Below the pieces are notes generated by a model, which saw only the letters and a list, made by a program, of their open reading frames with translations, ran no database searches and had not been told where the DNA came from. From contig JACIZI010000001.1 of the NCBI GenBank assembly GCA_014359475.1, positions 248,001 to 312,000 of the forward strand: 64,000 bases of DNA. The letters are read 5' to 3'. Source of the stretch: Marinobacter sp. Lineage in GTDB: Bacteria; Pseudomonadota; Gammaproteobacteria; Pseudomonadales; Oleiphilaceae. A program made the position numbers and the translations under genes. Shown here in pieces: positions 1-8,753 of the stretch (positions within the stretch are counted from its first letter, which is position 1; each line of letters starts with the position of its first letter).

Positions 1-15
1 CGGAGTTTCTCACCC

Positions 16-1470
16 ATGCGAAGCGCAGTGAATGACCTGCTGGGGGCCTATGACAAGCTGATTATGGACCCTGTTCACGGTGGCATCCCCCTCTACCGGC
101 ACGAGATACAGGTTATCGACCACCCGCTGTTCCAGCGCCTGCGTAACATCTGCCAGAACGACATCCTGAGCCTGGTGTTTCCCGGCGCCACCCACTCCCG
201 CTTCCTGCACAGCATCGGTGTGATGCACGTGGGCACCCGGATGTTCCGGGCAATGATTGATGCCTATCTCAAAGAACGCCAGCTCAGCGACCGGGTGGAC
301 CTGAGTCTCAGCCAGCTGGATGCCATTGATTACCTGGCCAAAACCATCCGCCTGGGCTGCCTGCTCCATGACAGCGGGCACTCGAGTTTCTCCCACCAGT
401 TTACCCAGGCCCGAAAAATCCGCGAGCTGATGTCTCATCCACAGCGGTTCGAGGATCTCTGGCGTGGTGTCGATTATCGCCAGTACCATTCCGAGGCACC
501 GGCGGAACTGGAACATGAGCATTATTCCGTGCGGGTTGCCCATGAAGTGCTGTCTTCCATCGACCTGGAAAGCGCCGGGCTGCACGCGGTGGACGTGATC
601 GGGATTATGGAAACCACCGAGGTCACTCCCTCCGAAGCATTCTGTCGCCACGCGAAAGCCTTCTGGTCGTTTATCGCCGGCGGGGATGCGGACACCGGCA
701 TAATGGATGACGGGGATACGCCAGCACTGGTGATGGGCCTGCTTTCGTCAATCGTTTCCGGTGAGATCGATGCAGACCGGGCGGATTATATGCTGCGGGA
801 CGGCTTCCATTCCTCGGTAACCATCGGAGGCTTCAATCTGGATCACTTGTTGTCCAATCTGCGCTTTGGCTGGGACGTGCAGGAACCCTGGATGGGCCTG
901 GCGATTACACAGAAAGGCCTGGGAGCCCTGGAAGACTTCGTTTACAGCCGTTACCAGATGTACCGCAAAGTGTACGCCCACAAAACCGCCCTGGGCTTTG
1001 ACTGGGTTCTCCGCGAAGCCATCAATGAGGTACTGGAAGACCCGGAACACTTCCGCTGGATCGACACCTGCCTGAGCGATATGCGCTTTTTTGCGGAACT
1101 GACGGACAGTTTTTTCTGGGAGGCCTTCCGTAAGGTGGCAAGGCAGAAGCCGCGGAGTTATTCCCGCTTTATTGTGGACCGGGTGAGGCTGCGTCACCTC
1201 GACACGAGGGAAGGCCTTTCGGCTGACCAGATCCGGGAGCACAGCCATTACCTGGCAACCGCACTGGGCCAGGAGCCGGAGAATGTCATCACTTGCTCCA
1301 TGCGCGCCAGATTCTCCAATATTCAGGACAACTTTAACGGTATCAAGGTACTGGTGCGGGATCCGGTCACCCGCAAGCGCTCACTGCGCCGTATTACCGA
1401 AGTGAGCGCGTTTTTCAGTAAATTCGGCGACGGCACCATTACCCACTTTTATCTGGAGCCCAGCCCGTAA
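16..1470 (+). CDS. HD-domain phosphohydrolase (SAMHD1/dGTPase-like, COG1078 type)
   Basis: A 484-residue soluble protein. The N-terminal third resembles the COG1078 branch of HD hydrolases: DPVHGGIPLYRHE, FQRLRNI, then ATHSRFLHSIGV carrying the first metal-binding His. The HD pair follows in GCLLHDSGHSSFSH (about residues 115-128) and the last Asp in DADRADYMLRD (about residue 255). Characterised relatives hydrolyse dNTPs, so a dNTP triphosphohydrolase is the likely activity, but the substrate cannot be read from sequence. The ATG follows a CGGAG at 2-6. The 3' end overlaps the convergent flavin gene by 32 bp. Confidence 0.85.
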   Translation: MRSAVNDLLGAYDKLIMDPVHGGIPLYRHEIQVIDHPLFQRLRNICQNDILSLVFPGATHSRFLHSIGVMHVGTRMFRAMIDAYLKERQLSDRVDLSLSQLDAIDYLAKTIRLGCLLHDSGHSSFSHQFTQARKIRELMSHPQRFEDLWRGVDYRQYHSEAPAELEHEHYSVRVAHEVLSSIDLESAGLHAVDVIGIMETTEVTPSEAFCRHAKAFWSFIAGGDADTGIMDDGDTPALVMGLLSSIVSGEIDADRADYMLRDGFHSSVTIGGFNLDHLLSNLRFGWDVQEPWMGLAITQKGLGALEDFVYSRYQMYRKVYAHKTALGFDWVLREAINEVLEDPEHFRWIDTCLSDMRFFAELTDSFFWEAFRKVARQKPRSYSRFIVDRVRLRHLDTREGLSADQIREHSHYLATALGQEPENVITCSMRARFSNIQDNFNGIKVLVRDPVTRKRSLRRITEVSAFFSKFGDGTITHFYLEPSP

Positions 1471-2494
1471 GCCGGCCCACCAGATCCGTGGCACTTTCCC
1501 AGGCCGCCTCCACCCGGCCACCGTTGAGCCAGTCGCCGGCAACCCCCAGCCGGTGCTCAGGCCACCAGAAACTGCCCGCACCGGCCCTGCCCGCTTTGGC
1601 ATAAAGCCAGCGGTGGGCGAGGCTCTGGTCGGGCTGCTGTTCCGCCTGAATGATATCCAGAAAGCTGGCGGTCATTTCCCGGATCACATCCTCCGCAGAT
1701 GCCTCCCGGTTGCGTTCGGACCATTCTGCAGTGGCATGCAGCACCAGCCACTGGCCCTCACCTTCTTCCTGCCGTCCGGCCTTGCTGCTGTTATTGGCGA
1801 CCCAGCCCAGCACCGGGTGCTCCAGCTTGCCTCCATCGGTGGGAAATTCAGCATCGCCGCTGAAGTGCAACGCCACGGCCCAACAGGGTTGAAGCTCAAA
1901 GTCAGGCCGGTTCAACTCATCAGCCAGTGATGCCAGAGCACTGTTATTCAGAAGATCCCGGCACTGCTGAACCGGCGCGGTGAGCAATACCGCATCGAAC
2001 TCCCCGTGTTCTTCACGCTCCAGGGAGCCGTCCGCTTCCGAGGTGATCAGCCAGCGCTCCGAATCCGTCCGGCTCAGCTCTATGATCCGCTGGCGGGTGC
2101 TGACATCCAGCTCCCGGGACAGGGCGCGGGTAATGGCAGACATGCGCGGAATGCCAACATGGCGCGCTTCCCTGGAGGATGGTCGCCACAGACCGGTTTC
2201 ATCCCGGTCCTGAAAGTGCCCCTCCCAGATACCCCAGCTTGCATTGCCAGCTTTACTTTCCAGAAAATGCCGGAACCCCTGATGGCGTATGGAGAAATAC
2301 TGGGCCCCCATATCGATGGACTGCTCGCCTGCACGTTTGCTGGACATTCTTCCACCTGGCCCCCGCGCCTTATCGAACAGGCTGACCTGATATCCCCTGT
2401 CCCGGAGCTCATGTCCGATCGTTAATCCCGCAAGGCCTGAACCAACAATCGCCACTTTACGTATAGACTGCGTGAAACGTGCTTCAGAAAACAT
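1439..2494 (-). CDS. NAD(P)/FAD-dependent oxidoreductase (renalase/amine-oxidase-like)
   Basis: A 351-residue flavoprotein with an N-terminal dinucleotide-binding fold (VAIVGSGLAGLTIGHELRDR, residues about 14-33), then KARGPGGRMSSKR, the second FAD contact typical of the renalase-like amine-oxidase family. A C-terminal FAD contact is suggested by LGVAGDWLNGGRVEAAWES. Substrate unknown. It is divergent from the lipid operon across 82 bp. The ATG at 2494 is the only ATG upstream of the FAD motif but has a weak ribosome-binding site. Confidence 0.8.
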   Translation of the reverse strand: MFSEARFTQSIRKVAIVGSGLAGLTIGHELRDRGYQVSLFDKARGPGGRMSSKRAGEQSIDMGAQYFSIRHQGFRHFLESKAGNASWGIWEGHFQDRDETGLWRPSSREARHVGIPRMSAITRALSRELDVSTRQRIIELSRTDSERWLITSEADGSLEREEHGEFDAVLLTAPVQQCRDLLNNSALASLADELNRPDFELQPCWAVALHFSGDAEFPTDGGKLEHPVLGWVANNSSKAGRQEEGEGQWLVLHATAEWSERNREASAEDVIREMTASFLDIIQAEQQPDQSLAHRWLYAKAGRAGAGSFWWPEHRLGVAGDWLNGGRVEAAWESATDLVGRLTGWAPDKSG

Positions 2495-2576
2495 ATCCAG
2501 TATTCATCCGGTGGGTGACTGTTTTCGTAGATTACGCCATTACCCAGACTGACTATCCAGAGAGGACTTGCAGGGT

Positions 2577-3536
2577 ATGACCCGAGTGCAACATTGGCTG
2601 ACCAACATCCTGAGATGGTTCGATTCCAGCGCGGGAACAGATCACATCGACCCCACTGACCGCGCCTTCAACTGGTTGAGAGTATTACCCTTCATAGCTC
2701 TCCACATTGCTTGCCTCGGTGCTATCTGGACAGGCACCAGCAGCTTTGCCATCGGCTTTGCCAGCGGTTTCTTTGTGCTGAGGATGTTCGCCATTACCGG
2801 CTTTTATCACCGCTACTTCTCCCACAAGACCTTTAATACCGGCCGGATAACCCAGTTTGTATTCGCCCTGCTGGGTGCCAGTGCGGCACAACGGGGCCCG
2901 CTCTGGTGGGCAGCCCACCATCGCCACCATCATCAGCATTCGGACACGGAAAAAGATCTGCACTCTCCGGTTCAGAACAGCTTCTGGTGGGCGCACATGG
3001 GCTGGTTCACCAGCGACGAAGGTTTTGTAATGGATAACAAGCGTGTGGGTGACTGGCTGAAGTACCCGGAACTGCGCTTCATCAACCGTTTTGACGCATT
3101 AGTACCGGCACTGGCCGCGCTGATGATATACCTGCTGGGAGAGGCGCTGGCTGCCTGGGCACCGGGCCTGGGGACTAACGGTCCGCAGCTGCTGATCTGG
3201 GGTTTCTTTATTTCCACTGTGGTGCTGTTCCACGCCACCGTATCCATCAACTCCCTGGCCCATGTCTGGGGCAGCCGCCGCTTCGACACGCCCGATGGTA
3301 GCCGGAATAATTTCTGGCTGGCCCTCATCACCCTGGGTGAAGGCTGGCACAACAATCACCACCGCTGGCCGAGATCGGTGCGCCAGGGGTTCCGCTGGTA
3401 CGAAATTGACATTACCTGGTACGGACTGTGGCTGCTTTCCAGGCTCGGACTTGTCTGGGACCTGAGCCCCATTCCACAGCATATCAAAGACGAAATGAAT
3501 CAGACCAACACACAGCGGGAGAAAGTAAAACAATGA
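2577..3536 (+). CDS. fatty acid (acyl-CoA/acyl-lipid) desaturase
   Basis: A 319-residue integral membrane di-iron desaturase of the delta-9 (OLE1/SCD) type. Three histidine clusters are visible: HRYFSH (about residue 81), HRHHHQH (about 119) and HNNHH (about 261). Four hydrophobic segments surround them. It would insert a cis double bond into acyl chains. AGAGGA at 2561-2566 places the start at ATG 2577 and not at the TTG nine bases upstream. It is the first gene of the lipid operon, and its stop overlaps the next start (ATGA). Confidence 0.9.
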   Translation: MTRVQHWLTNILRWFDSSAGTDHIDPTDRAFNWLRVLPFIALHIACLGAIWTGTSSFAIGFASGFFVLRMFAITGFYHRYFSHKTFNTGRITQFVFALLGASAAQRGPLWWAAHHRHHHQHSDTEKDLHSPVQNSFWWAHMGWFTSDEGFVMDNKRVGDWLKYPELRFINRFDALVPALAALMIYLLGEALAAWAPGLGTNGPQLLIWGFFISTVVLFHATVSINSLAHVWGSRRFDTPDGSRNNFWLALITLGEGWHNNHHRWPRSVRQGFRWYEIDITWYGLWLLSRLGLVWDLSPIPQHIKDEMNQTNTQREKVKQ

Positions 3537-4000
3537 GTACCGCTCACGATATTGAGGTCGGCCATCAGGCTGCCGTCCTTCCCGGATTGCTGGACCGTTT
3601 CCGGCAACTGTTCAACCAGATGGGCTCGGGGCACCTCGGGGACCTGTCCTCGGTATACAGTGACGACATCATTTTCACTGACCCGTTCAGCACTGTCCGG
3701 GGACTTGCTCAGCTGACCCGGCACCTGGACAGCAGCTACCAGAACGTCATCAGCTGCCGGTTCGAGTTCGGACTGCCGGTCGTTGACAAGCAACAGGTGG
3801 CCCTGCCCTGGATCATGTATCTGCGCCACAAGCGCCTGAACAAGGGCGTACTGGTCACCGTGGATGGCCTCTCCCTGCTGAGAATCGACGGGCAGCGTAT
3901 CGGCTACCACCGGGATTACTTCGATGCCGGCCAGCTGCTGTATGAAAATGTGCCGGTACTGGGCCGGATGATCCGCTGGATCCGGGGGCAGGCCGTATGA
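3533..4000 (+). CDS. nuclear transport factor 2 / SnoaL-like protein
   Basis: A 155-residue protein whose FRQLFNQMGSGHLGDLSSVY and DDIIFTDPFSTVRG segments look like the NTF2/SnoaL cone fold (ketosteroid-isomerase-like). The fold often binds hydrophobic ligands; the role here is unknown. GGGAGAAAG lies just ahead of ATG 3533. The start overlaps the desaturase stop by four bases and the stop overlaps the SDR start by four bases, so translation is probably coupled along the operon. Confidence 0.75.
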   Translation: MSTAHDIEVGHQAAVLPGLLDRFRQLFNQMGSGHLGDLSSVYSDDIIFTDPFSTVRGLAQLTRHLDSSYQNVISCRFEFGLPVVDKQQVALPWIMYLRHKRLNKGVLVTVDGLSLLRIDGQRIGYHRDYFDAGQLLYENVPVLGRMIRWIRGQAV

Positions 4001-4797
4001 GCAATCGATTTCCTGAACAGGGCACCATCTGGCTGACGGGTGCGTCTTCCGGTATCGGCAAGGCTCTGGCAAAACACCTGTCATCGCATGGCCATTCGCT
4101 GATCGTGACCGGCCGCCGGCAGCAGCCCCTTGAACAACTGGCCGAATCGGGCAAGGGCCATGTGACTCCCGCCCCCTGCGACACAACGGATCCGCAGAGC
4201 CTGGACGGTGTCCGGGAGGTGCTGGAACAGCACCGTCCTGTAACCATGGCCATACTGAATGCCGGCACCTGCGAATATCTGGATGTAGCGGATTTCAGCA
4301 GTGACATTATCGAAAAGAATGTCGTCACCAACGTGATTGGTACTGCCCGATCCATTGAGACCGTACTGCCCAGCCTGCGGAACGCGCGGGCCAGGGGCTA
4401 TGCAGCAACACTGGTGATTGTCGGCTCGTCCGCCTGGTGGTTTCCCTTCGGCCGCGCCGAAGGCTATGGCGCATCCAAGGCCGCCCTCGCCTATCTCGCC
4501 ACCTCCCTGCGGGCGGACCTGGCCGCGGAGGGCATCGATGTGGTGCTGGTGTCGCCCGGCTTCGTGAAGACACCCCTGACCGACCGCAATGACTTTCCCA
4601 TGCCATTTCTGGTCAGTGCGGAAGAAGCCGCCGGACGCATTGTGCAGGGGCTGGAAAAGGGCCGGAACAGCATCGAGTTTCCCAGGCGTTTCACCTGGCT
4701 TATACGCCTGTTGGGCAATATGCCCCAGGGAGTGATCGACCGTATGGCTGCCTCCATGTCGCGCAGCCAGGAAGCAGGCAAGGAATCCGCTGAATGA
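3997..4797 (+). CDS. short-chain dehydrogenase/reductase
   Basis: A 266-residue classical SDR. The cofactor loop TGASSGIGKAL is at about residues 14-24, followed by GRR, which favours NADP. NAGTCEY is the NAG motif. The catalytic Ser is in VGSSAWW, and Tyr-Lys is YGASK (about residues 156-160). Substrate unknown. The C-terminal RRFTWLIRLLGNMPQGVIDRM is hydrophobic enough for membrane association, which fits a lipid substrate. It overlaps its neighbours on both sides. Confidence 0.88.
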   Translation: MSNRFPEQGTIWLTGASSGIGKALAKHLSSHGHSLIVTGRRQQPLEQLAESGKGHVTPAPCDTTDPQSLDGVREVLEQHRPVTMAILNAGTCEYLDVADFSSDIIEKNVVTNVIGTARSIETVLPSLRNARARGYAATLVIVGSSAWWFPFGRAEGYGASKAALAYLATSLRADLAAEGIDVVLVSPGFVKTPLTDRNDFPMPFLVSAEEAAGRIVQGLEKGRNSIEFPRRFTWLIRLLGNMPQGVIDRMAASMSRSQEAGKESAE

Positions 4798-6059
4798 GCG
4801 AGAGAACACAGAGTATCGCAGTGATCGGAGCGGGCGTATCCGGGTTGACGAGCGCCTGGTTGCTCTCGGAAAAGTACCATGTGGAAGTCTTCGAAGCGGC
4901 GGACTACGCCGGCGGGCACACCAATACCGAGAACATCGAACTGGGCGGAAAAACCTGGCCCGTCAATACCGGTTTCATCGTATTCAATGACTGGACCTAC
5001 CCGAACTTCATCCGCCTGATGGAACGGCTGGGAGTCGCCTGGGAAGACAGCGCTATGAGCTTCAGCGTGGACAGCTCCGCGACCGGGCTTCAGTACAACG
5101 GCACCAGCCTGAACACCCTGTTCGCCCAGCGCAGGAATCTGCTGAACCTGCCTTTCCTGAACATGGTCCGGGAGATCCTCCGTTTCAACCATGAAACCCG
5201 GGCGGATCTGCAGAACGAACGCATCGGGGACAGTGAAACCCTGGGCGAATATCTGAACCGCAACGGTTACTCACGTTATTTCCGCAACCACTACATCGTG
5301 CCCATGGGTGCGGCAATCTGGTCTGCTCCGGAGATTATTCTGGAGCAGTTCCCGGTGCGGTTCTTCCTGCAGTTTTTCAACAATCACGGCATGTTGTCGG
5401 TGGATGATCGCCCCCAGTGGCGGGTGATTTCCGGGGGCAGCGCGCAATACGTGAAGCGGATGATGGACAGGCTGGCGTCCGGACTGCACCTTAGTGCGTC
5501 TGTTGAGCAGGTCACCCGCGATGATCAGGGCGTTGTGCTGCGGGTTAATGGCGAGGCGCACCGGTTTGATCAGGTGGTGTTTGCCTGCCACAGCGACCAG
5601 GCCCTGAAAATGCTCGGCGATCCCACAGAACAGGAGCGGGAAATTCTTGGCGCAATCGGTTATCAGTCCAATGACGTAGTGCTGCACACCGACAGCTCCG
5701 TCCTGCCTTCCAACCGGCGCGCCTGGGCCGCCTGGAACTACTGGATTCCGGAGCATCGCAACGAGCCGGTATCGGTTACCTATAACATGAACATCCTGCA
5801 GAATTTCCGGGATGCCCCGGAAACCTTCTGCGTGACCCTCAACCGCACCCGGGACATTGATCCGGCAAAGATTCTCAGGCGTTTCGACTATACCCATCCG
5901 GTGTTCACCATGGATGCCGTGCGCGCCCAGCAGCGTTATCACGAAATTGGCAATCGCAACCGCAGCCATTTTTGCGGGGCCTACTGGTTCAACGGTTTCC
6001 ATGAGGATGGCGTGAACAGCGCGTTGCGGGTCACCCGTGATCTGGGAGTGGAGCTCTGA
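4794..6059 (+). CDS. FAD-dependent amine-oxidase-like oxidoreductase of the DUF1365/Cfa cluster
   Basis: A 421-residue flavoprotein with N-terminal Rossmann motif IAVIGAGVSGLTSAWLL (residues about 8-24), acidic ribose contact VFEA and YAGGHTNT. It belongs to the COG2907 type of NAD/FAD-binding proteins that usually sit beside DUF1365 and Cfa-like genes. By analogy with furan-fatty-acid and cyclopropane gene clusters it may oxidise or desaturate an acyl chain; that is inference. It starts four bases inside the SDR gene. DUF1365 follows two bases after its stop. Confidence 0.85.
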   Translation: MSERTQSIAVIGAGVSGLTSAWLLSEKYHVEVFEAADYAGGHTNTENIELGGKTWPVNTGFIVFNDWTYPNFIRLMERLGVAWEDSAMSFSVDSSATGLQYNGTSLNTLFAQRRNLLNLPFLNMVREILRFNHETRADLQNERIGDSETLGEYLNRNGYSRYFRNHYIVPMGAAIWSAPEIILEQFPVRFFLQFFNNHGMLSVDDRPQWRVISGGSAQYVKRMMDRLASGLHLSASVEQVTRDDQGVVLRVNGEAHRFDQVVFACHSDQALKMLGDPTEQEREILGAIGYQSNDVVLHTDSSVLPSNRRAWAAWNYWIPEHRNEPVSVTYNMNILQNFRDAPETFCVTLNRTRDIDPAKILRRFDYTHPVFTMDAVRAQQRYHEIGNRNRSHFCGAYWFNGFHEDGVNSALRVTRDLGVEL

Positions 6060-6061
6060 CC

Positions 6062-6961
6062 ATGGCGAGCCAGACTCTGCGCAGCCAATGGCTGGAAGGC
6101 ACCGTGCGCCACCGGCGACTGGCACCGGTGAGCCATCAGTTCCGTTACAACACGGGAATGCTGGCCGTGGACCTCTCCGAATGGGAGGCAGTGACCGATG
6201 TCAGCCGCTGGTTTTCGCTGGAGCGCTTCAACTGGATGTCGCTCAAGCGCAACGATTACATGCCTTCCCGGGGCGGCAGCCTGGAGCAGGCAGTCCGGGA
6301 TCAGGTGGAAGAGGCCACGGGTTGGCGGCCGGCCGGTCCTGTTGAGCTGATTACCCACCCCCGCTACCTGGGATATGTCTTCAATCCGGTGAGCTTCTAC
6401 TTCTGCTACCACGCCGGTGCGAATCCGGCTGCCGGGGATTTGCCGGCGGTGATTCTCGCCGAGATAACCAATACTCCCTGGCACCAGAGACACATTTACT
6501 GTCTGGAATGCGACCACCCGGAAACCCTGCCCTCCGGCTGGCAGACCCTGCGCTTCGGCTTCGACAAACGCTTTCATGTTTCCCCCTTCAACCCGATGGA
6601 CCAGCAGTACCGCTGGTCCTTCAGTTTCCGGGCGGGTGAGCTGCGCATTCACATGAATGTGCTCGGCAAGGAACAGAAAGAATTTGATGCCACCCTGGTA
6701 GTCCGGCGGGCACCCCTCACTCGTAAAGTCTTCAACAAAGCCCTGCGGGCGTTTCCCCTGGAATCCCTGAAGGTAGTAACGGGTATTTACTGGCATGCGC
6801 TGCGCCTGAAGCTCAAGGGGGCCAGGTTCTACAGCAACCCGGACAAGCTGCCCGACGAAGACCCGGCCCACGGGCTGGGCGCCGGGGATCAAGGTTACCC
6901 CGCAGGTACCGACAATAACGACGAACATTATTCCGCAAAGGTAAGCTCATGGAGAACCTGA
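6062..6961 (+). CDS. DUF1365 family protein
   Basis: A 299-residue protein with DUF1365 hallmarks: VRHRRLAPVSHQFRY near the N-terminus, then HPRYLGYVFNPVSFYFCY (about residues 99-116) and EITNTPWHQRHIYCL (about 137-151). The family has no established activity but is almost always linked to a Cfa-like methyltransferase and an FAD oxidoreductase, as here. It ends 13 bases inside the next gene. Confidence 0.88.
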   Translation: MASQTLRSQWLEGTVRHRRLAPVSHQFRYNTGMLAVDLSEWEAVTDVSRWFSLERFNWMSLKRNDYMPSRGGSLEQAVRDQVEEATGWRPAGPVELITHPRYLGYVFNPVSFYFCYHAGANPAAGDLPAVILAEITNTPWHQRHIYCLECDHPETLPSGWQTLRFGFDKRFHVSPFNPMDQQYRWSFSFRAGELRIHMNVLGKEQKEFDATLVVRRAPLTRKVFNKALRAFPLESLKVVTGIYWHALRLKLKGARFYSNPDKLPDEDPAHGLGAGDQGYPAGTDNNDEHYSAKVSSWRT

Positions 6962-8229
6962 ATACCGGCACCATAGAAACCAACCCCACAGAAACGACTT
7001 CTGCGCTGCCCCTGACCAGTCGCCTGGCCCGGAAGCTGGTGTGCAAGCAGCTCTCCATGCTGCGTTACGGAACACTGGTAATCACCGAACAGGGACAGCA
7101 GACCCGCGTGTTCGGCGACCAGGATCCCCGCCTCCCCAGCGCCGAGCTGCATGTTCACAACCCGTCCATGTGGCGGGATATGGTGACCGGCGGGAGCATC
7201 GGTGCCGCAGAGTCGTTTGTGGCTGGCGACTGGTCCAGCCCTGATCTGGTACAGCTGCTGCGGTTTTTTACCCGTAACATCGATATTATGAATGCCTTCG
7301 AGGACCGGTTTGCCTGGCTGACCAGGCCGGCCCTCAAGGGGCTGCACTGGCTTAACCGCAACACCCTCGAAGGTTCCCGCAAGAACATCAGCGCCCACTA
7401 CGACCTGGGCAACGACCTGTTCCGGACCTTCCTGGATCCGACCATGATGTACTCCTCCGCAGTTTATCCCCGGGAGGATGCCTCCCTGGAGGAAGCGGCA
7501 CTGCACAAACTGGACATGATCTGCCGCAAGCTGGACCTGCAACCCGGCGACCGGGTGGTGGAAATTGGTACCGGCTGGGGTGGTTTTGCCATTCACGCCG
7601 CTTCCCGTTACGGCTGCCATGTCACGACCACCACAATCTCCCGGGAGCAGCTGGAACTGGCTCGGGCGCGGGTCAGGGAAGCCGGCCTGGAAGACCGCAT
7701 TACCCTGTTGTTTGAGGATTACCGGGACCTGGAGGGCCAGTACGACAAACTGGTCTCCATCGAAATGATTGAGGCCGTCGGCCCGCAATTTCTGGACAGT
7801 TACTTTGCAAAGATCGGTGCCCTGCTGAAGCCCGACGGACTGGCACTGATCCAGGCGATCAACATGCCGGAGCAGCGCTACAGCCGGGCGCTCAGGAACG
7901 TGGATTTCATCCAGCGTTACATCTTCCCGGGCAGCTTCATTCCTTCGTTCGGCGCCATCCTCGACGCCGTGCGCACCGGCAGCGATATGGTGATGACCCA
8001 TGCCGAGGACATCGGTTTCCACTATGCCCGTACCCTGAATGACTGGTGTCAGCGATTTATGGCCAGTGAGCGGGAACTGGAGCAAATGGGTTATGACGAA
8101 GCCTTCCGGAGACTCTGGGCGTTTTACTTTGCGTACTGCGAGGCGGGCTTCAGTGAGCGGGCCATCGGTGTGTCACAGATACTGTTTGCCCGGCCCCGGA
8201 ACAAGCGCGGGAATATTCTGAGTCTATGA
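6949..8229 (+). CDS. cyclopropane-fatty-acyl-phospholipid synthase-like SAM methyltransferase
   Basis: A 426-residue protein of the Cfa family. SAM motif I is VVEIGTGWGGFA at about residues 204-215, and KNISAHYDLGNDLF is the family signature. Compared with E. coli Cfa recalled from memory, Glu239 is kept (E275) and Tyr317 is kept (Y359), but Cys139 is Ser (S170) and His266 is Gln (Q302). These residues bind bicarbonate in classical Cfa, so this enzyme may methylate an unsaturated acyl chain without making a cyclopropane. The start overlaps DUF1365 and has AAGG upstream. Confidence 0.85.
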   Translation: MENLNTGTIETNPTETTSALPLTSRLARKLVCKQLSMLRYGTLVITEQGQQTRVFGDQDPRLPSAELHVHNPSMWRDMVTGGSIGAAESFVAGDWSSPDLVQLLRFFTRNIDIMNAFEDRFAWLTRPALKGLHWLNRNTLEGSRKNISAHYDLGNDLFRTFLDPTMMYSSAVYPREDASLEEAALHKLDMICRKLDLQPGDRVVEIGTGWGGFAIHAASRYGCHVTTTTISREQLELARARVREAGLEDRITLLFEDYRDLEGQYDKLVSIEMIEAVGPQFLDSYFAKIGALLKPDGLALIQAINMPEQRYSRALRNVDFIQRYIFPGSFIPSFGAILDAVRTGSDMVMTHAEDIGFHYARTLNDWCQRFMASERELEQMGYDEAFRRLWAFYFAYCEAGFSERAIGVSQILFARPRNKRGNILSL

Positions 8230-8753
8230 TTCCCAACGCTACCGTCCGCAACGTTCTGAACTTCGCCCTTTTCCAGGCCGGCTGGTTCGTGTGTGTGCTC
8301 TACCCCACGGCCGGATCGCTGGCTGTGGTGGCCGGGATCCTCGTGATGCATTTCCTGCTGGTGAGTCAGCACCGGGTCGCCGAGGCTCAGTTTATCGGTG
8401 CTGGCATCGTGCTGGGTGGCCTGCTGGATACCCTCTGGCTGAGAACCGGCCTGCTACAGATTCACTCTGGCGATACCGCCGTCATTCCACCCTGGCTGGT
8501 CGGCGTGTGGGCAGTCTTCATGACCACCCTGTGCCACTCCCTGGGATGGATAGGCCGGTCTCGCTGGATGCCCTGGGTCTTTCCACCACTTGCCGGTCCG
8601 TTCGCCTACTGGTCAGCCACCAAGCTGGGCGCGGTAAGCCTGCCGGATCCATGGTTATCCCTGGGCGCGCTGATGGCGGGCTGGTGGCTGATTTTCCCCC
8701 TGCTTCTGTTCCTGCGCAGAAGCCTGTACCCGGAACTGGAGTATGCATCATGA
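8226..8753 (+). CDS. DUF2878 family membrane protein
   Basis: A 175-residue hydrophobic protein with about five predicted membrane segments, starting with FALFQAGWFVCVLY and ending with LMAGWWLIFPLLLFLRRSLY. Composition, length and position fit DUF2878, which accompanies Cfa/DUF1365 clusters. It starts four bases inside the Cfa-like gene and overlaps the next gene by four. Function unknown; probably an inner-membrane partner of the lipid-modifying enzymes. Confidence 0.75.
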   Translation: MIPNATVRNVLNFALFQAGWFVCVLYPTAGSLAVVAGILVMHFLLVSQHRVAEAQFIGAGIVLGGLLDTLWLRTGLLQIHSGDTAVIPPWLVGVWAVFMTTLCHSLGWIGRSRWMPWVFPPLAGPFAYWSATKLGAVSLPDPWLSLGALMAGWWLIFPLLLFLRRSLYPELEYAS

